Source: Eriocheir sinensis (taxonomy: Eukaryota > Arthropoda > Malacostraca > Decapoda > Varunidae). Taken from it: DNA of 64,000 nucleotides. The translations under genes were made by a program, and so were the position numbers. Below, one piece after another: positions 63,861 through 64,000 of this stretch; positions within the stretch are counted from its first letter, which is position 1; the number at the start of each line of letters is the position of its first letter. Location: assembly GCF_024679095.1 (NCBI RefSeq), contig NC_066571.1, forward strand, positions 2,235,561-2,299,560, read 5' to 3'. The notes beneath the pieces were generated by a model. That model ran no database searches and was not told where the DNA came from. It saw only the letters and a program-made list of their open reading frames with translations.

Positions 63861-64000
63861 CCTTTAGAAATACTGATGAGAGTAGCGAATGTCTTATAAT
63901 ACCGACCCTACTCTCATATTCAGTCCGAGTATGATCACCAGTTCGTAAGCACCTCTCAACTTCACTCAAGGTATGTTCATCAATTCGTACGCACCATTCC

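Overview
This is eukaryotic, almost certainly arthropod and probably decapod-crustacean (crab-like) nuclear DNA. Three things point there: a partial gene of the arthropod TipE family of sodium-channel auxiliary subunits, tRNA-derived SINEs with well-kept Pol III boxes, and LINE 3' ends of CR1/L2 type with 8-bp tail repeats (ATGTTTCC, ATGTTCTT). The window is also extremely rich in dinucleotide microsatellites and minisatellites. The species is an inference; no host gene here fixes it.

Gene content is very low. Only the minus-strand TipE-like open frame (1-813, running off the left edge) looks like a host gene. A 90-nt stretch at 12076-12165, after a good splice acceptor and encoding a membrane helix and a stop, is a weak second candidate. 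All other convincing coding sequence is mobile: a PIF/Harbinger transposase exon (about 10.2 kb), a Ty3/gypsy-type protease-integrase relic (40.4-42.3 kb), two CR1/L2-like LINE 3' ends (49.1 and 54.3 kb) and two copies of a LINE RT fragment (21.7-22.9 and 29.5 kb).

Layout: 0-1.7 kb TipE-like gene and possible promoter; 1.7-6.7 kb microsatellites, a 2.2-kb satellite of 30-bp units and a SINE; 6.8-8.2 kb two inverted-repeat structures and a second copy of that SINE; 9.8-11.2 kb a Harbinger element nested inside a different SINE; 13.9-15.4 kb minisatellites; 15.8-16.8 kb a TTAA-flanked MITE and a triplicated SINE-like repeat; 17-28.5 kb microsatellites and arrays of 45, 99 and 60 bp; 29-34 kb a TTAA-bounded RT fragment and local tandem duplications, one holding a recent insertion with its empty-site twin; 34.9-38.6 kb arrays of about 32 and 62 bp; 40.2-42.3 kb gypsy relic; 43.2-46.3 kb minisatellites, a long-TIR foldback element and a second TTAA MITE; 48-50 kb a LINE end inserted in a minisatellite; 51.3 kb a (TA)n tract; 54.3 kb a LINE end; 57.9-61.5 kb a 3.5-kb array of 35/38-bp units; then (AAT)n tracts and dispersed repeats.

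Most long open frames in this window are artefacts of repeats whose period is a multiple of three or that lack stops. The points most worth following are the protease-integrase (integrase before RT) order of the gypsy relic, the LINE-RT fragment bounded by TTAA and CCC-type ends and amplified tenfold in one copy, the nested Harbinger/SINE with its target duplication, and the pairs of expanded and unexpanded paralogues of the same sequence.
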